From: Rhodopirellula bahusiensis
GTDB lineage: Bacteria; Planctomycetota; Planctomycetia; Pirellulales; Pirellulaceae
DNA: 64,000 bases
Assembly: GCF_002727185.1 (NCBI RefSeq)
Contig: NZ_NIZW01000008.1
Coordinates: 124,001-188,000 of the forward strand
Reading direction: 5' to 3'
The notes under the pieces are model-generated. The model had not been told where the DNA came from. It worked only from the letters and a program-made list of their open reading frames with translations, and did not search any database. The position numbers were made by a program, and so were the translations under genes. Positions 1 to 9,373 of this stretch are shown here, piece by piece; the first letter of the stretch is position 1, and each line of letters begins with the position of its first letter.

Positions 1-96
1 ACCGTTGTGCAGGGGCAGATTGGGACCAACGATGTCGGCATCGCAAACATCGCCACCATCAGCCACATCATGGCTGTGCGAGCGATTCGTTTGTGA
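1..96 (+). CDS. C-terminal end of an unknown protein (5' truncated by window)
   Basis: An open frame enters the window at base 1 and stops at TGA 94-96, giving 31 residues that end in HIMAVRAIRL. The frame is uninterrupted and the following 340 bases carry no co-directional gene, so it is probably the end of a real gene. No family is recognised from so short a piece. Confidence 0.4.
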   Translation, partial: TVVQGQIGTNDVGIANIATISHIMAVRAIRL

Positions 97-437
97 GGCC
101 TTTTCAACATGAAGAAGCTTCTTGTTGTTTCGTGGGTAGGAAGCAGGAAGCGTTTCAGGGTTGATCGGCATGGATGGCACGCTGGAACAGTCTTTTTGAC
201 GATGCCAACGCAGAATTTAATGAACTACGCAATCGACGAATCCCGCGTCAAGGCTTGAGCTGCTGCCTCCCGGCAAAATCTGTACGCCGGACGAATCCAA
301 TCCATCTCGGATTGTGGCTTAGTTGCAGGCCGCCGCTCGGGTGGGTACGCTGGGTAGTGCGGGGGGGAGAGACATTGCGCCGCGGAATTGCATTCGACCC
401 CGCTTACACCTTTTACACCTTTCAGGGAGTCGATCAG
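97..437. other. Intergenic stretch upstream of the His-rich gene
   Basis: A frame in phase with the downstream gene is open from 174, but its first 88 codons read like non-coding sequence (Arg/Cys/Trp-rich, no signal peptide at its start). The 12-bp palindrome AAGAAGCTTCTT lies at 112-123 and a G-rich run at 357-370. No convincing promoter or terminator is seen. Confidence 0.4.
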
Positions 438-1103
438 ATGAAATGTTTCTCAATGGCAATGGGGTTGGTGATGGCGTTTTTGGGATCGTCCCAAGCTAGC
501 GCTCAGTGGGTTGTTCCTCACACCACGTCGCATGGGCACAACGTTCAACACACCACCACCCACAACGACAACGTTCGACACCAGGGGCACGTCGACGCGG
601 TTCCTCACACGACAACGCACGTCGATCGAGTTCAACACACGCAGACACATCTTGATCATGTCACACCGCATGGCAGTCACCCCATCGCTACCCAGTCGTA
701 CCCGACCCAGCGATATTACTCGGCACGCCCGGTGATTCAGCAGGGCACGGTGATTCAGCAAGGCTATAAGCAGCCAAGCTATCCTCAAGGTCAGTACATT
801 CAGCAGCAAGGTTATGTCCAGCAGGGTTATCCACAGCAGCGGATTGTCTATCCCAGTCAGGGCCAAACGCACATTCACAATGGCGTGCAACAGTCTGGAT
901 ACGTTCAACCTTACCAGTCATTCCGCCCTAGTTATCAGCAGCCGCACCTGCATACTCAGACCCACACCGATCAGATTCCTCACACCACAACGCACACCGA
1001 TTATCGGCAGCACGGTGGACACATCGACGCGACGCCTCACACAACGACGCATGTTGATGCAGTCCCTCACACGACGACTCACGTCCACGGCGGCCATCAC
1101 TGA
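438..1103 (+). CDS. Secreted histidine-rich repeat protein
   Basis: 221 residues if started at ATG 438, which has AGGGAG at 424-429 and opens with a clear signal peptide (MKCFSMAMGLVMAFLGSSQASA). The mature part has short imperfect repeats of the type VPHTTTHVDxVxHTxTH at both ends (roughly residues 25-75 and 180-221) around a Gln/Tyr-rich centre with QQGYxQ units. The many His pairs suggest divalent-metal binding (Cu, Zn or Ni) in the periplasm or at the surface. That role is inferred from composition and from the efflux genes just downstream; no named family is recognised. The start at 174 is rejected because it would bury the signal peptide. Confidence 0.75.
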   Translation: MKCFSMAMGLVMAFLGSSQASAQWVVPHTTSHGHNVQHTTTHNDNVRHQGHVDAVPHTTTHVDRVQHTQTHLDHVTPHGSHPIATQSYPTQRYYSARPVIQQGTVIQQGYKQPSYPQGQYIQQQGYVQQGYPQQRIVYPSQGQTHIHNGVQQSGYVQPYQSFRPSYQQPHLHTQTHTDQIPHTTTHTDYRQHGGHIDATPHTTTHVDAVPHTTTHVHGGHH

Positions 1104-1338
1104 GCCGATCGACGGCAGCGGTTCGCCGACTGCTCGCTGTTGGGCGATTGCAAGGGATCGGAACGGAATCCGACCTGCGCCCCTCCATCCGGTCTTGCGA
1201 CTGGTGCAATCCTCATGACCGGTACTTGGTTATAGCGTCCGATGTCGGATTGGGACGATTCTGCTTGAAATTCGGTAGTTGCGGAACCGATGGGTACCGC
1301 AGGCTGGTCGTTTTATCTATTTCAAGGAGGAATACTCG

Positions 1339-2976
1339 GTGACCAATACACGACCATTTCGTACCAGGGCAACCCGCGGCAGGGCAATCTCTACCACAGC
1401 GGAGCGGGCTAGGCGTCTGCTGTTGTTGTCCGCATTGGGCTTCACGACCGGCTGTCAGTCTCTTGGGCAACATATCGCTGCGACCCCGAATCTGCACCAA
1501 GCGACCGATGCGACCGCAGTGGCAGTTGCGACCAGCGAGCTGCAGCCCCCGGTCCAGCAGCCTCCACATCAAAAACCGCCCGTCCAAACCGTTGCATATA
1601 CCGAGATCGACACTGAAAGCATTGGCGGTGACGGAGAAGATAGCAACGAGGACGATACGCCGATGTCTCTGCGTGATGCGATGTCGCTTGAGGACTCCGG
1701 GACGGCAACAGTGGCTGAACCCATCTTTTTGGACAGCCCGGTCGTAGATTTCGGCCAATCCGCGGGAATGACGCTGGAGCAATTCGAGTCGCTTGCCCTT
1801 CAAAACAACCCGACGATTGCGGAGCTGGTTGCGACCACGCAGAAAGCGGCTGGATATCGCACCCAGGTGAGCCTGCGAGCCAATCCGAGCATCGGATACC
1901 AAGCGAATCAACTCGCCGATCAGGGAACCGACCAGCACACGTTTTTCATTTCACAAACGATCGTTACGGCCAACAAGTTGGCGCTCAATCGCAGCGTGCT
2001 GAATGAATCCATGCGTGCTCAACTGTTTCACTTGGAAGCCCAGAAATACCGAGTTGCCACGGATATTCGCGTTAAGTTTTACGACGCTCTAGCGGCACAG
2101 CGTCGCGTGCAATTGGTCGAAAAGTTTCAATCCGTATCGGACCAAGGGCTAGAATTCGCTGAATTGCGGAAAAAGGCCGAAGAAGGCTCTCAGCTGGATG
2201 TCGTGCAAGCCAAAGTGCTGAAGAACGAAATCGACTTGCAATTGCGTCAAGCCAAAGTGCGATTTAATGCCGCTTGGCGTGAGTTGGTGGCATTCGCCGG
2301 AACACCGCAGATGGCACCAACCGATCTGCAAGGTGAGTTGCCACGAAACGAAACGCCGATGGATTGGAATAGCGTCGCGGCCAACATTGTCGTTTCCAAC
2401 CCCGAGTACCAAGCAGCCCAGGCGCGGGTGACTCGGGCCAGAGCGTTGATTTGTCGCCACGAAGTTCAGCCGATTCCCAACTTGGATGTCTCGTTGGGTA
2501 GTGGTTATGATAACGGGACCAACAACGGCTTGATCAATTTTCAAATTGGTGCACCGATTCCGGTGTTCAACAAGAACCAGGGAAACATCTCTGCGGCCCG
2601 AGCAGAATATGTTCGCGCGTCGCGTGAAGTCGAGCGAATTGAAAACGCGATCAAGGCACGGCTGGCGACTGCCGCCGGAGACTTCGACGCCTCCCTGGCC
2701 GCCGTCGATCAGTATGCCAGTGATATTCTTCCCAACGCGCAAGAAGGGCTCGATCTGGCGGAGATTGCCTACAAAGCTGGCGAAACCGATTATGTCCAGG
2801 TACTGATTGCCCAGCGGACGTATTTTGAGACCAACCTGCAATACATCTCCGCCCAAGCATTGCTCGGCCAAGCCCGTGCCCGCATCGACGGCTATGTCCT
2901 GACAGGTGCGTTGGACGCCGTCCCCGACAACAGCGGCGATGACAGCCTACGGGGCTTAACGTTCAGTCAACAGTAG
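1339..2976 (+). CDS. TolC/CusC-like outer-membrane efflux lipoprotein
   Basis: 545 residues. GTG 1339 is chosen because AAGGAGG (1324-1330) sits 8 nt upstream and the protein then starts with a basic region and lipobox (LLLLSALGFTTGC). An Asp/Glu-rich linker (about residues 80-125) precedes two long helical OEP repeats typical of the TolC/CusC/CzcC family, including the beta-strand segments near LRANPSIGYQANQ and DVSLGSGYDNGTNNG and the interhelical NPEYQAAQARVTRARA. It should form the outer-membrane exit duct for the adaptor at 3812 and the RND pump at 5427. It heads the first efflux cluster and the metal is unknown. Confidence 0.88.
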   Translation: MTNTRPFRTRATRGRAISTTAERARRLLLLSALGFTTGCQSLGQHIAATPNLHQATDATAVAVATSELQPPVQQPPHQKPPVQTVAYTEIDTESIGGDGEDSNEDDTPMSLRDAMSLEDSGTATVAEPIFLDSPVVDFGQSAGMTLEQFESLALQNNPTIAELVATTQKAAGYRTQVSLRANPSIGYQANQLADQGTDQHTFFISQTIVTANKLALNRSVLNESMRAQLFHLEAQKYRVATDIRVKFYDALAAQRRVQLVEKFQSVSDQGLEFAELRKKAEEGSQLDVVQAKVLKNEIDLQLRQAKVRFNAAWRELVAFAGTPQMAPTDLQGELPRNETPMDWNSVAANIVVSNPEYQAAQARVTRARALICRHEVQPIPNLDVSLGSGYDNGTNNGLINFQIGAPIPVFNKNQGNISAARAEYVRASREVERIENAIKARLATAAGDFDASLAAVDQYASDILPNAQEGLDLAEIAYKAGETDYVQVLIAQRTYFETNLQYISAQALLGQARARIDGYVLTGALDAVPDNSGDDSLRGLTFSQQ

Positions 2977-3128
2977 CCCGTTGGCCGTCTGCTTCGACGA
3001 GCGACTGTGGTCGCTAAGCCGGAGGCTTGGGAAGTTCAGCGAAAATTTTCCGCCGTCACCTGATCGGTATGGACCTTTTCGCTGTAAGATCCGATAATAC
3101 CAGAAATCTCACTCTAGAAAGGCTTTTT

Positions 3129-3623
3129 GTGTCCGCCGTTTGTCGTCTCACCACCGTCGCCGCATTGCTGCTGCACCTGATTTTCGGGTGTTCGCTGCAT
3201 CACGCTGTTGCTTGTGGGAGCCATGACCATAGCGGTTGCGATCATGCGTGCGTGAGCACCGATCTACCAAGTGTCCAGCCGAGTCATTGCTGTGGTCACG
3301 ACGACGATTGCTCGGGCGAGGACGAGACGCTCGAAGCTGATAAAAATGCCAGCCAATTGGTGGCTCCGTGTTGTGCTTGCGAGTCACAGCCTTGTGATGG
3401 AAACCATCCGGGGTGCCACGGCGAAGTCGAATGCAGCTTTGTGACTTCGAGTGATGTTGTCTTCATCATCGACGCAACGTTGGTTGCGTTTGTGACCTAC
3501 GAGCACGATTCGACGATGAGTTTGGTCAGGTCGCTCGCGGCCCGTCGATTGCATCAGCGATCGGCAAATGTTGCGACGGACTCGCTCTCCCACTGTGCTT
3601 CTCTTTGCACGTGGATCATTTGA
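3129..3623 (+). CDS. Secreted Cys/His-rich protein with conserved C-terminal tail (efflux-linked)
   Basis: 164 residues from GTG 3129, which has AAAGG at 3118-3122 and gives a compact signal peptide; ATG 3069 (184 aa) is the alternative. After the signal peptide come clusters of Cys and His (GSHDHSGCDHAC, SHCCGHDDDC, CCACESQPCDGNHPGC), then a hydrophobic stretch near VVFIIDATLVAFV and a terminal LCTWII. Comparable small proteins sit beside other metal modules here (16234, 30493, 43602) and end in similar tails (LCRFLI, LCIWRI, WHIRLQI). Periplasmic metal buffering or sensing is inferred. No named family is recognised. Confidence 0.7.
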   Translation: MSAVCRLTTVAALLLHLIFGCSLHHAVACGSHDHSGCDHACVSTDLPSVQPSHCCGHDDDCSGEDETLEADKNASQLVAPCCACESQPCDGNHPGCHGEVECSFVTSSDVVFIIDATLVAFVTYEHDSTMSLVRSLAARRLHQRSANVATDSLSHCASLCTWII

Positions 3624-3626
3624 ATC

Positions 3627-3799
3627 GGGGAAGTAGGGAATGAGAAATAGGGAATAGGGAAACCGTTCTCGAACTCAACTCATTCCATCTTTTTTCCTCG
3701 ACCATCCTTTTTAATGAATGAATCGCGGACCACGCTGCGCGCATTGCAACTCGCACTCGCGTAGCAAGTTCTCCATTCCTCATTCCCAATTCCCCATTG
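3627..3799. repeat. GGGAAT-type heptamer inverted-repeat element (copy A1)
   Basis: The left half (3627-3662) is a G-rich run with 7-nt periodicity (units such as agggaat, gagaaat). The right half (3771-3799) is the complementary C-rich type (cattcct, cattccc, aattccc). About 105 bases of unrelated sequence lie between. It occupies the whole gap between the Cys-rich gene and the adaptor. The same pattern returns at 9284-9366 and in part at 9899-9945. Confidence 0.7.
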
Positions 3800-3811
3800 C
3801 AGGGTCCCCTC

Positions 3812-5386
3812 ATGTCCAAATTGAAAAATTGGCTACAGCGTTTGCTTGGCCCTGTGTTGACGGTCTTCGCGATTGCATTCGCCATCGTCGTCGGTGGGTT
3901 TGCCTTCACCGACTTTCCGCAAAAGTTGGGGCTGGTGGCAGCGTCCGAAGAAGCCGGTCATGAAGGACACGACCATAGCGAAGGTGGTCACGACGATCAC
4001 TCAGGACATGACCATGGCGAAGGCGTTCATGATGACCACGAGGGGCATGACCATGGGCACGAAGGCCACGACGAATCAAATTCGATCGAACTCAGTGCTC
4101 AAGCTCGTGCGAACTTAAAACTCACGACGCAAGCCGTCTCTGTCGGTCAGTTCAATGAATACATCGAAGTGCCTGCAGCAGTAGCCGACTGGCCTGGGCG
4201 AACACACGTCGCAATCACTTCACCCCTGACCGGTGTGATCAACGCGATCAACGTGTCGCGAGGCGAGTTGCTCAAAAGCGGTCGGCCATTGTTCACCCTG
4301 CGGTTGACCCACCAGGATCTTGTCGAAACTCAAGAACAGTTTTTAGCCTCATTAGGCGAACTGGATGTCGAAAAGCGCGAGATCACTCGGCTAACTTCCC
4401 TTTCCGGGACGGGGGCCATTGCCGGAAAGACCCTGCTCACGCGTGAATATGAGCGTGACAAGTTGATGGCCAACTTGGGTGCGGCAAAGCAATCCATGCT
4501 GTTGCACGGTTTAACCGAAAGCCAAGTTCAGAGTATCGAGCAAACGCGAGAACTGATCCGCGAGGTCACGATTTTTGCCCCCACGCTTCATGCCGATCGG
4601 TCACTTCATCACGACTCGCTGCATGAGGCGTCGCCCCAATGGCCATCGGCGAACGCTCAATCGCAGAATCGGACAGTATCGACCAGTGCAAAATTCGCTT
4701 CCATGCAGCCCCCGCCAACGGCTCATCCGGCACATATCGACGCAGAGTTCCTGGTAACCCAATTGGATGTCAGCCGAGGTGAATCGGTCCAGGCGGGCCA
4801 GAAACTCGGGCAACTTTCTGACTACAGTCAAATTTTAATCGAAGGACACGCCTACCAACGAGACGGTCTCGCTTTGCAGGAAGCGTCGCAAAGCGGAGCA
4901 GAGCTGCAGGCCGTCATCGAATCGCGAAAAGGTAAGCCCGAACTCATCAAAGGTTTAAAAATCGTCTACATCGGCAACGAGGTCGATCGCGTTTCGCGGG
5001 CTTTACCATTCTATGTTTCGTTGACCAATGAGGTCGAGCGGTCAGAAGAGATTGGTGGCCAGCAGTATGTCAGTTGGCGCTACAAACCTGGCCAACGGTT
5101 GCAGGTTCGTGTTCCGGTGGCTGGTTTTGACAATGCGATCGTTGTCCCCAAGGAAGCAGTGGCCGAGGAAGGTCCCGAGCGATTTGTGTTTGTTGAAAAC
5201 AATGACCACTTTGATCGTGTCGCGGTTGAAGTTCTAGCGTCGGACTCCCTCAACGTCGCCATCAAAAACGATGGCCAAGTTTGGCCGGGACAGTCGATCG
5301 CCGTCAGCGGCGCGCACCAGTTGCAAATGGCGCTGAAGAATAAGTCTGGCGGTGCCATTGATCCCCACGCAGGGCACAACCACTGA
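3812..5386 (+). CDS. RND efflux membrane-fusion (adaptor) protein, His-rich N-terminus
   Basis: 524 residues from ATG 3812; the earlier in-frame TTG 3797 is less likely. One N-terminal membrane anchor (about 8-33) is followed by a striking His/Asp/Glu-rich segment (about 46-90; repeated GHDH/HDDH units). Then come the HlyD/CusB lipoyl half-motifs (VAITSPLTGVINAINVSRGE near 130), a helical hairpin and a beta-barrel domain, ending DPHAGHNH. It should link the inner-membrane pump (5427) to the TolC-like duct (1339), and the His-rich segment probably collects metal in the periplasm. The hairpin is interrupted by a Ser/Gln/Pro-rich loop (about 265-305), longer than usual. Confidence 0.88.
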   Translation: MSKLKNWLQRLLGPVLTVFAIAFAIVVGGFAFTDFPQKLGLVAASEEAGHEGHDHSEGGHDDHSGHDHGEGVHDDHEGHDHGHEGHDESNSIELSAQARANLKLTTQAVSVGQFNEYIEVPAAVADWPGRTHVAITSPLTGVINAINVSRGELLKSGRPLFTLRLTHQDLVETQEQFLASLGELDVEKREITRLTSLSGTGAIAGKTLLTREYERDKLMANLGAAKQSMLLHGLTESQVQSIEQTRELIREVTIFAPTLHADRSLHHDSLHEASPQWPSANAQSQNRTVSTSAKFASMQPPPTAHPAHIDAEFLVTQLDVSRGESVQAGQKLGQLSDYSQILIEGHAYQRDGLALQEASQSGAELQAVIESRKGKPELIKGLKIVYIGNEVDRVSRALPFYVSLTNEVERSEEIGGQQYVSWRYKPGQRLQVRVPVAGFDNAIVVPKEAVAEEGPERFVFVENNDHFDRVAVEVLASDSLNVAIKNDGQVWPGQSIAVSGAHQLQMALKNKSGGAIDPHAGHNH

Positions 5387-5426
5387 GTTGTTCGCTTCGC
5401 CAAACCAAAACTACTGAGGGATCAAA

Positions 5427-8400
5427 ATGTTAGACAGAATCATTCAATTTTCGTTGAACAATCGCCTGATTGTTCTCGCGGTCGCGGCCATCATGCTCGG
5501 TGTGGGGGCGTGGCAGTCGTTGCAGTTGCCGATTGACGTGTTCCCGAACTTGAACCGTCCGCGCGTGGTGGTGATGACCGAAGCGCCTGGAATGGCTCCT
5601 GAGGAGGTCGAGGCGCTGATCACCTTTCCTCTGGAGACCGCTTTCAATGGAGCTAGCGGCGTCGAAGCGGTGCGTAGCAGTAGCGGTATCGGATTGTCCG
5701 TGATCTACGTGGAGTTCGCTTGGAATACCGACATCTACAACGATCGTCAGATCGTCAATGAACGGTTACAGCTTGCCTCGGAGAATCTGCCTGATGGTGT
5801 GAAGCCGACGCTCGCGCCGATCTCGTCGATCATGGGCCAGATTCTGATGTACGGCATGTGGAGTGAAGGCGATGTGACCGAACCGATGGAAGTTCGCACG
5901 CTCGCGGACTGGGCTGTGCGTCAACGCTTGCTGACGATTCCTGGTGTCTCGCAAGTCTTCACGATGGGCGGTGGGCGGATGCAGTATCAAGTGCTGGTTG
6001 ATCCGGATGCACTGCGAAACTTTGGCATTTCGATGGATGAAGTCCACCGAGCCGTCTCGCGGTCAAACTTGAACGCGACCGGCGGATATCTTGACGAACG
6101 CGGTGCGAACGAGTTGTTGGTCCGAGGGTTGGGGCGAATCAGCAGCCTTGAAGACCTGCGTCAGGTCACGATCACGATGCGCGAAGGTCGTCCGATCACC
6201 CTGGCCGATATCGCGAAAGTCATCGAAGGCCCGCAAGTCATGCGAGGTGACTCGTCGACCTTCCTGCGAACCGAAGATGGTACGGTCGAAGGTGGGCCAG
6301 CCGTCGTTTTGACCATCAACAAACAGCCTGGCAGTGACACACGTGCGGTCGACACCGCGATCGCCGCAGCATTGGAAGAACTGAAAGTTTCGTTGCCAGA
6401 CGATATTCGGATCGCCAACGTTTACTCGCAGCGTTCGTTCATCGACAGAGCAATCGAAAACGTCATTGAAGCTCTCGCCGATGGGGGTGTGCTGGTTCTG
6501 GTCATTTTGTTCCTGTTCTTGCTGAACTTCCGCACCACGTTCATCACGCTGACGGCGATTCCGCTTTCGATCATTTCCACTGCTTGCGTATTCGCTGCGT
6601 TCGGATTGTCAATCAACACGATGACGCTTGGTGGCCTTGCGGTCGCAATCGGAGAATTGGTTGATGATGCGATCGTTGACGTTGAGAACATCTTCCGGCG
6701 GTTAAAAGAAAATCGCCATGCGGAATATCCGCGACCGGTGCTGCGAGTCGTCTACGAAGCCAGCATCGAAGTACGAAGTAGCGTGGTGTACGGAACGGCA
6801 ATCGTGGTGCTCGTCTTCATTCCACTTTTCGCACTCGAAGGAATGGAAGGCAAGCTGTTCGTGCCGCTTGCGATGGGCTATGTCGTTTCGCTAGTCGCCT
6901 CACTGGGCGTTTCATTGACGGTCACACCCGTGCTGGCGTCGTTGTTGCTTGTCGGCAAAAAGGTCTGGCGGTTTGTCGTTCCAGTTTTGGCGTCAGGCAT
7001 CGCCGCACTCACCATGTACTGGGTCGTGCCGCGAGCGATTCACATTTTGCATTTGCCATTTGAAATGCCCGGTGATCCGTTTTGGTGGACGATCGCTTTG
7101 ACGCCCGCGGTGTGGGTGCTGCTGCTGGTAACGGAATGGATGCTCGGCGGCGAGGAGGCCGAAGAGGGGCGTTTGCTTGAGGGCCTAAAGGGACTTGCGG
7201 GACTCGCTATCGGATTCAGCACGCGATTCGCCGGCCCTGTTCTTGGCGTGGCTGCCGTGATGGTCGCGTTCGCCGTATTTGCGGTGACACAACTGGAGAG
7301 TGATTTTCTGCCGCCGTTCAACGAGGGAGCCGTTCAGGTGAACGCTCTGCTCGCGCCGGGAACTTCGTTGGCCACCAGCAACAAGATCGGCGTCACCGTG
7401 CAAGAGCGATTGATGGAGATTGAGTCGGTCAAGTCGGTCGCTCGCCGAACGGGTCGAGCCGAGCTAGACGAGCACGCTGAAGGCGTTAACGTGACCGAGT
7501 TGTTCCTGGAAATGGAAGACGATGCCGATCGCGAGAAGACGCTCGAAACAATTCGCGAGACGATGGAGGATATTCCTGGCGTCGTCTCCAGCACCGAGCA
7601 ACCGCTCGCGCACTTGATTAGCCACATGATCTCGGGCGTCAAAGCCCAAATCGGCATCAAACTCTTCGGTGACGATTTGGACGTGTTACGGAACAAAGCC
7701 GAAGAGATGAAGCAACGCATCGCCGGTGTCGAGGGATTGACCGACGTCGTCATTGAACAACAGACCAATATTCCGCAGCTTCGTATCGAACTCAATCGTG
7801 CGGCGCTGAACCAGAACGGTTTGCAGCCTGCTGACGTAATGGAGTTGGTCGAAACAGCGATGAACGGGACGGTCGTCAGCCAAGTGCTGCTGGGTCAGCG
7901 AACCTTTGACCTGATGGTCCGCATGGACGAACCGTATCGCGAAGATGTCAGCAAGCTCAAACGTCTCGCGGTCCCGCTTCCCGACGGCGGGATGGTGCCG
8001 CTCGATTCGGTCGCCAATATCTATGAAAGCGGCGGTCCAAACATGATCAAGCGAGAACAGGTTCGTCGCCGGATCGTGCTGCAAGCCAACGTTTCCGATC
8101 GCGGGGTCGTCGACGCCGTGGGAGACATTAAAACCGAACTCGCCGATATGGAATTGCCGCCTGGTTATTTTCTCGAATACGGCGGACAGTTTGAGAGCCA
8201 ACAATCAGCTTCGCGTCGTTTGTTGATTCTTTCGTGCGTTGCGCTGCTGGGTATGTTCCTGGTGTTATACACGCTATTTGGTAACGTCAATTTCTCTATG
8301 CAAGTCTTGGTTGCGCTGCCAACTGCGTTCATTGGAGCGGTCGCGGCGCTGGTCATCACGGATCAAAACCTGACGGTCGCGGCGATGGTCGGCTTTATCT

Positions 8401-8804
8401 CACTATGCGGGATTGCTAGTCGTAACGGCATCTTGTTGCTCAATCACTACATCCATTTGGTCGAGCACGAGGGTGAATCATGGACTCGCGAAATGGTTCG
8501 CCGAGCGGGTCAAGAACGGATGGCTCCGGTGCTGATGACCGCACTGACGTCTGGCATCGGTTTGTTGCCGCTGGCACTCGCGGCGGGCGAACCCGGTAAA
8601 GAGATTTTGTACCCCATCGCGACCGTGATCGTCGGCGGTTTGCTGACCAGCACACTGGCAGAATTCTTCGTCCGACCTGCCTTATTCTGGACGATCGGTC
8701 AAGGTGCCGGAAAGCAAATCGTTCGCGACCACTTGGAAGGGTTGGAGAGTACGGAATCCACCACCACCGTCCACAAACCTGCCGAACCGGTGGTCGCGAC
8801 ATGA
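5427..8804 (+). CDS. Heavy-metal RND efflux pump (CusA/CzcA superfamily) with extra mid-protein membrane pair
   Basis: 1125 residues, ATG 5427 with GAGGGA upstream. It has typical HME-RND architecture: TM1 at the N-terminus, first porter domain, TM2-TM6, second porter domain, TM8-TM12. The TM4 signature reads AVAIGELVDDAIVDVENI (about 403-420), closer to the CusA-like AxGxxxD type than to the CzcA DFG type, so Cu/Ag or another metal is possible. Between TM6 and the next helix is an insert of about 90 residues with two additional hydrophobic segments (about 511-533 and 550-570), not found in classical 12-TM pumps. It is the third component with 1339 and 3812. Confidence 0.92.
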   Translation: MLDRIIQFSLNNRLIVLAVAAIMLGVGAWQSLQLPIDVFPNLNRPRVVVMTEAPGMAPEEVEALITFPLETAFNGASGVEAVRSSSGIGLSVIYVEFAWNTDIYNDRQIVNERLQLASENLPDGVKPTLAPISSIMGQILMYGMWSEGDVTEPMEVRTLADWAVRQRLLTIPGVSQVFTMGGGRMQYQVLVDPDALRNFGISMDEVHRAVSRSNLNATGGYLDERGANELLVRGLGRISSLEDLRQVTITMREGRPITLADIAKVIEGPQVMRGDSSTFLRTEDGTVEGGPAVVLTINKQPGSDTRAVDTAIAAALEELKVSLPDDIRIANVYSQRSFIDRAIENVIEALADGGVLVLVILFLFLLNFRTTFITLTAIPLSIISTACVFAAFGLSINTMTLGGLAVAIGELVDDAIVDVENIFRRLKENRHAEYPRPVLRVVYEASIEVRSSVVYGTAIVVLVFIPLFALEGMEGKLFVPLAMGYVVSLVASLGVSLTVTPVLASLLLVGKKVWRFVVPVLASGIAALTMYWVVPRAIHILHLPFEMPGDPFWWTIALTPAVWVLLLVTEWMLGGEEAEEGRLLEGLKGLAGLAIGFSTRFAGPVLGVAAVMVAFAVFAVTQLESDFLPPFNEGAVQVNALLAPGTSLATSNKIGVTVQERLMEIESVKSVARRTGRAELDEHAEGVNVTELFLEMEDDADREKTLETIRETMEDIPGVVSSTEQPLAHLISHMISGVKAQIGIKLFGDDLDVLRNKAEEMKQRIAGVEGLTDVVIEQQTNIPQLRIELNRAALNQNGLQPADVMELVETAMNGTVVSQVLLGQRTFDLMVRMDEPYREDVSKLKRLAVPLPDGGMVPLDSVANIYESGGPNMIKREQVRRRIVLQANVSDRGVVDAVGDIKTELADMELPPGYFLEYGGQFESQQSASRRLLILSCVALLGMFLVLYTLFGNVNFSMQVLVALPTAFIGAVAALVITDQNLTVAAMVGFISLCGIASRNGILLLNHYIHLVEHEGESWTREMVRRAGQERMAPVLMTALTSGIGLLPLALAAGEPGKEILYPIATVIVGGLLTSTLAEFFVRPALFWTIGQGAGKQIVRDHLEGLESTESTTTVHKPAEPVVAT

Positions 8805-8820
8805 AAGATTAAACACTGAT

Positions 8821-8894
8821 ACGAGGAACGGTTCCTCGTGATTGCCCGCTTCAATGGGCAAATTGGTTTGCCGTTTCGGTGCGTTGCCGAAACG
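8821..8894 (+). promoter_or_regulatory. Three consecutive hairpins in the pump to small-protein intergenic region
   Basis: Three perfect stem-loops lie in series: ACGAGGAACGGTTCCTCGT (8821-8839), TTGCCC...GGGCAA (8842-8861) and CGTTTCGG...CCGAAACG (8872-8894). None is followed by a T-tract, so this may be an mRNA-processing or attenuation element between the pump gene and the gene at 8936. Function is inferred only. Confidence 0.45.
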
Positions 8895-8935
8895 ATGGTT
8901 GTTTGTTTCGAGAAGACTCCCACGGAGGAATGTCA

Positions 8936-9280
8936 ATGTTGAATGTACGGATACTTGCAGTCGCGGCTTTGGTCGGATCGGTCGCGATGGGCAGCATGTT
9001 GGTTCACGCTAACGAGCCAAACGCTGCGGCAAAAGAACTGGTCGAATACCGTTTGGAAAAGTGGAAAACGACGCATGCCGAAGGTGACCAGGGCGACAAA
9101 CTGGTCAAAACGCTGAAGACGCTTCGCTGCGAAGTGAAGGTCGGCTCGCACGGCGGTCACACCGACGTTAATTACCGCTGCCCGAAGTGGCAGCAGTTGG
9201 CTCTGAAGAGTCATAACGAAGCCCACCAATGGGAGAGCTGGTTGAAGAAGCACGGCTTCGAGACCAAGCACGCTCATTAA
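8936..9280 (+). CDS. Small secreted protein, two cysteines, unknown family
   Basis: 114 residues. ATG 8936 is chosen because GGAGG (8924-8928) lies 7 nt upstream; the ATG at 8930 is too close to it. A signal peptide (to about ANE) precedes a charged helical domain with two Cys (LRCEV, YRCPKW) and several His (GSHGGHTDVNY, HNEAHQWESWLKKHGF, KHAH end). It sits between the pump and a His-rich lipoprotein. A periplasmic accessory role in metal handling is plausible but no family is recognised. Confidence 0.7.
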   Translation: MLNVRILAVAALVGSVAMGSMLVHANEPNAAAKELVEYRLEKWKTTHAEGDQGDKLVKTLKTLRCEVKVGSHGGHTDVNYRCPKWQQLALKSHNEAHQWESWLKKHGFETKHAH

Positions 9281-9283
9281 GAA

Positions 9284-9366
9284 ATGGGGAACCGGGAATG
9301 GGGGACAGGAAACTTCGTCCTATCCCCCGTTCCATTCCTCATTCCCAATTCCTCATTCCCAATTAA
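9284..9366. repeat. GGGAAT-type heptamer inverted-repeat element (copy A2)
   Basis: G-rich heptamers (gggaacc, gggaatg, ggggaca) at 9285-9311 face C-rich heptamers (cattcct, cattccc, aattcct, cattccc) at about 9330-9365. The element fills the gap between genes 8936 and 9374, and the two halves can pair into a long hairpin. Confidence 0.75.
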
Positions 9367-9373
9367 GAAGAAA

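Noticed and set aside
174-437. In-frame upstream extension of the His-rich gene
   Set aside because: Composition is non-coding and it would place the signal peptide inside the protein; ATG 438 has its own ribosome-binding site.
3616-3909. 97-residue - strand frame across the A1 repeat
   Set aside because: It runs through the repeat and the start of the adaptor gene; composition comes from repeat heptamers.
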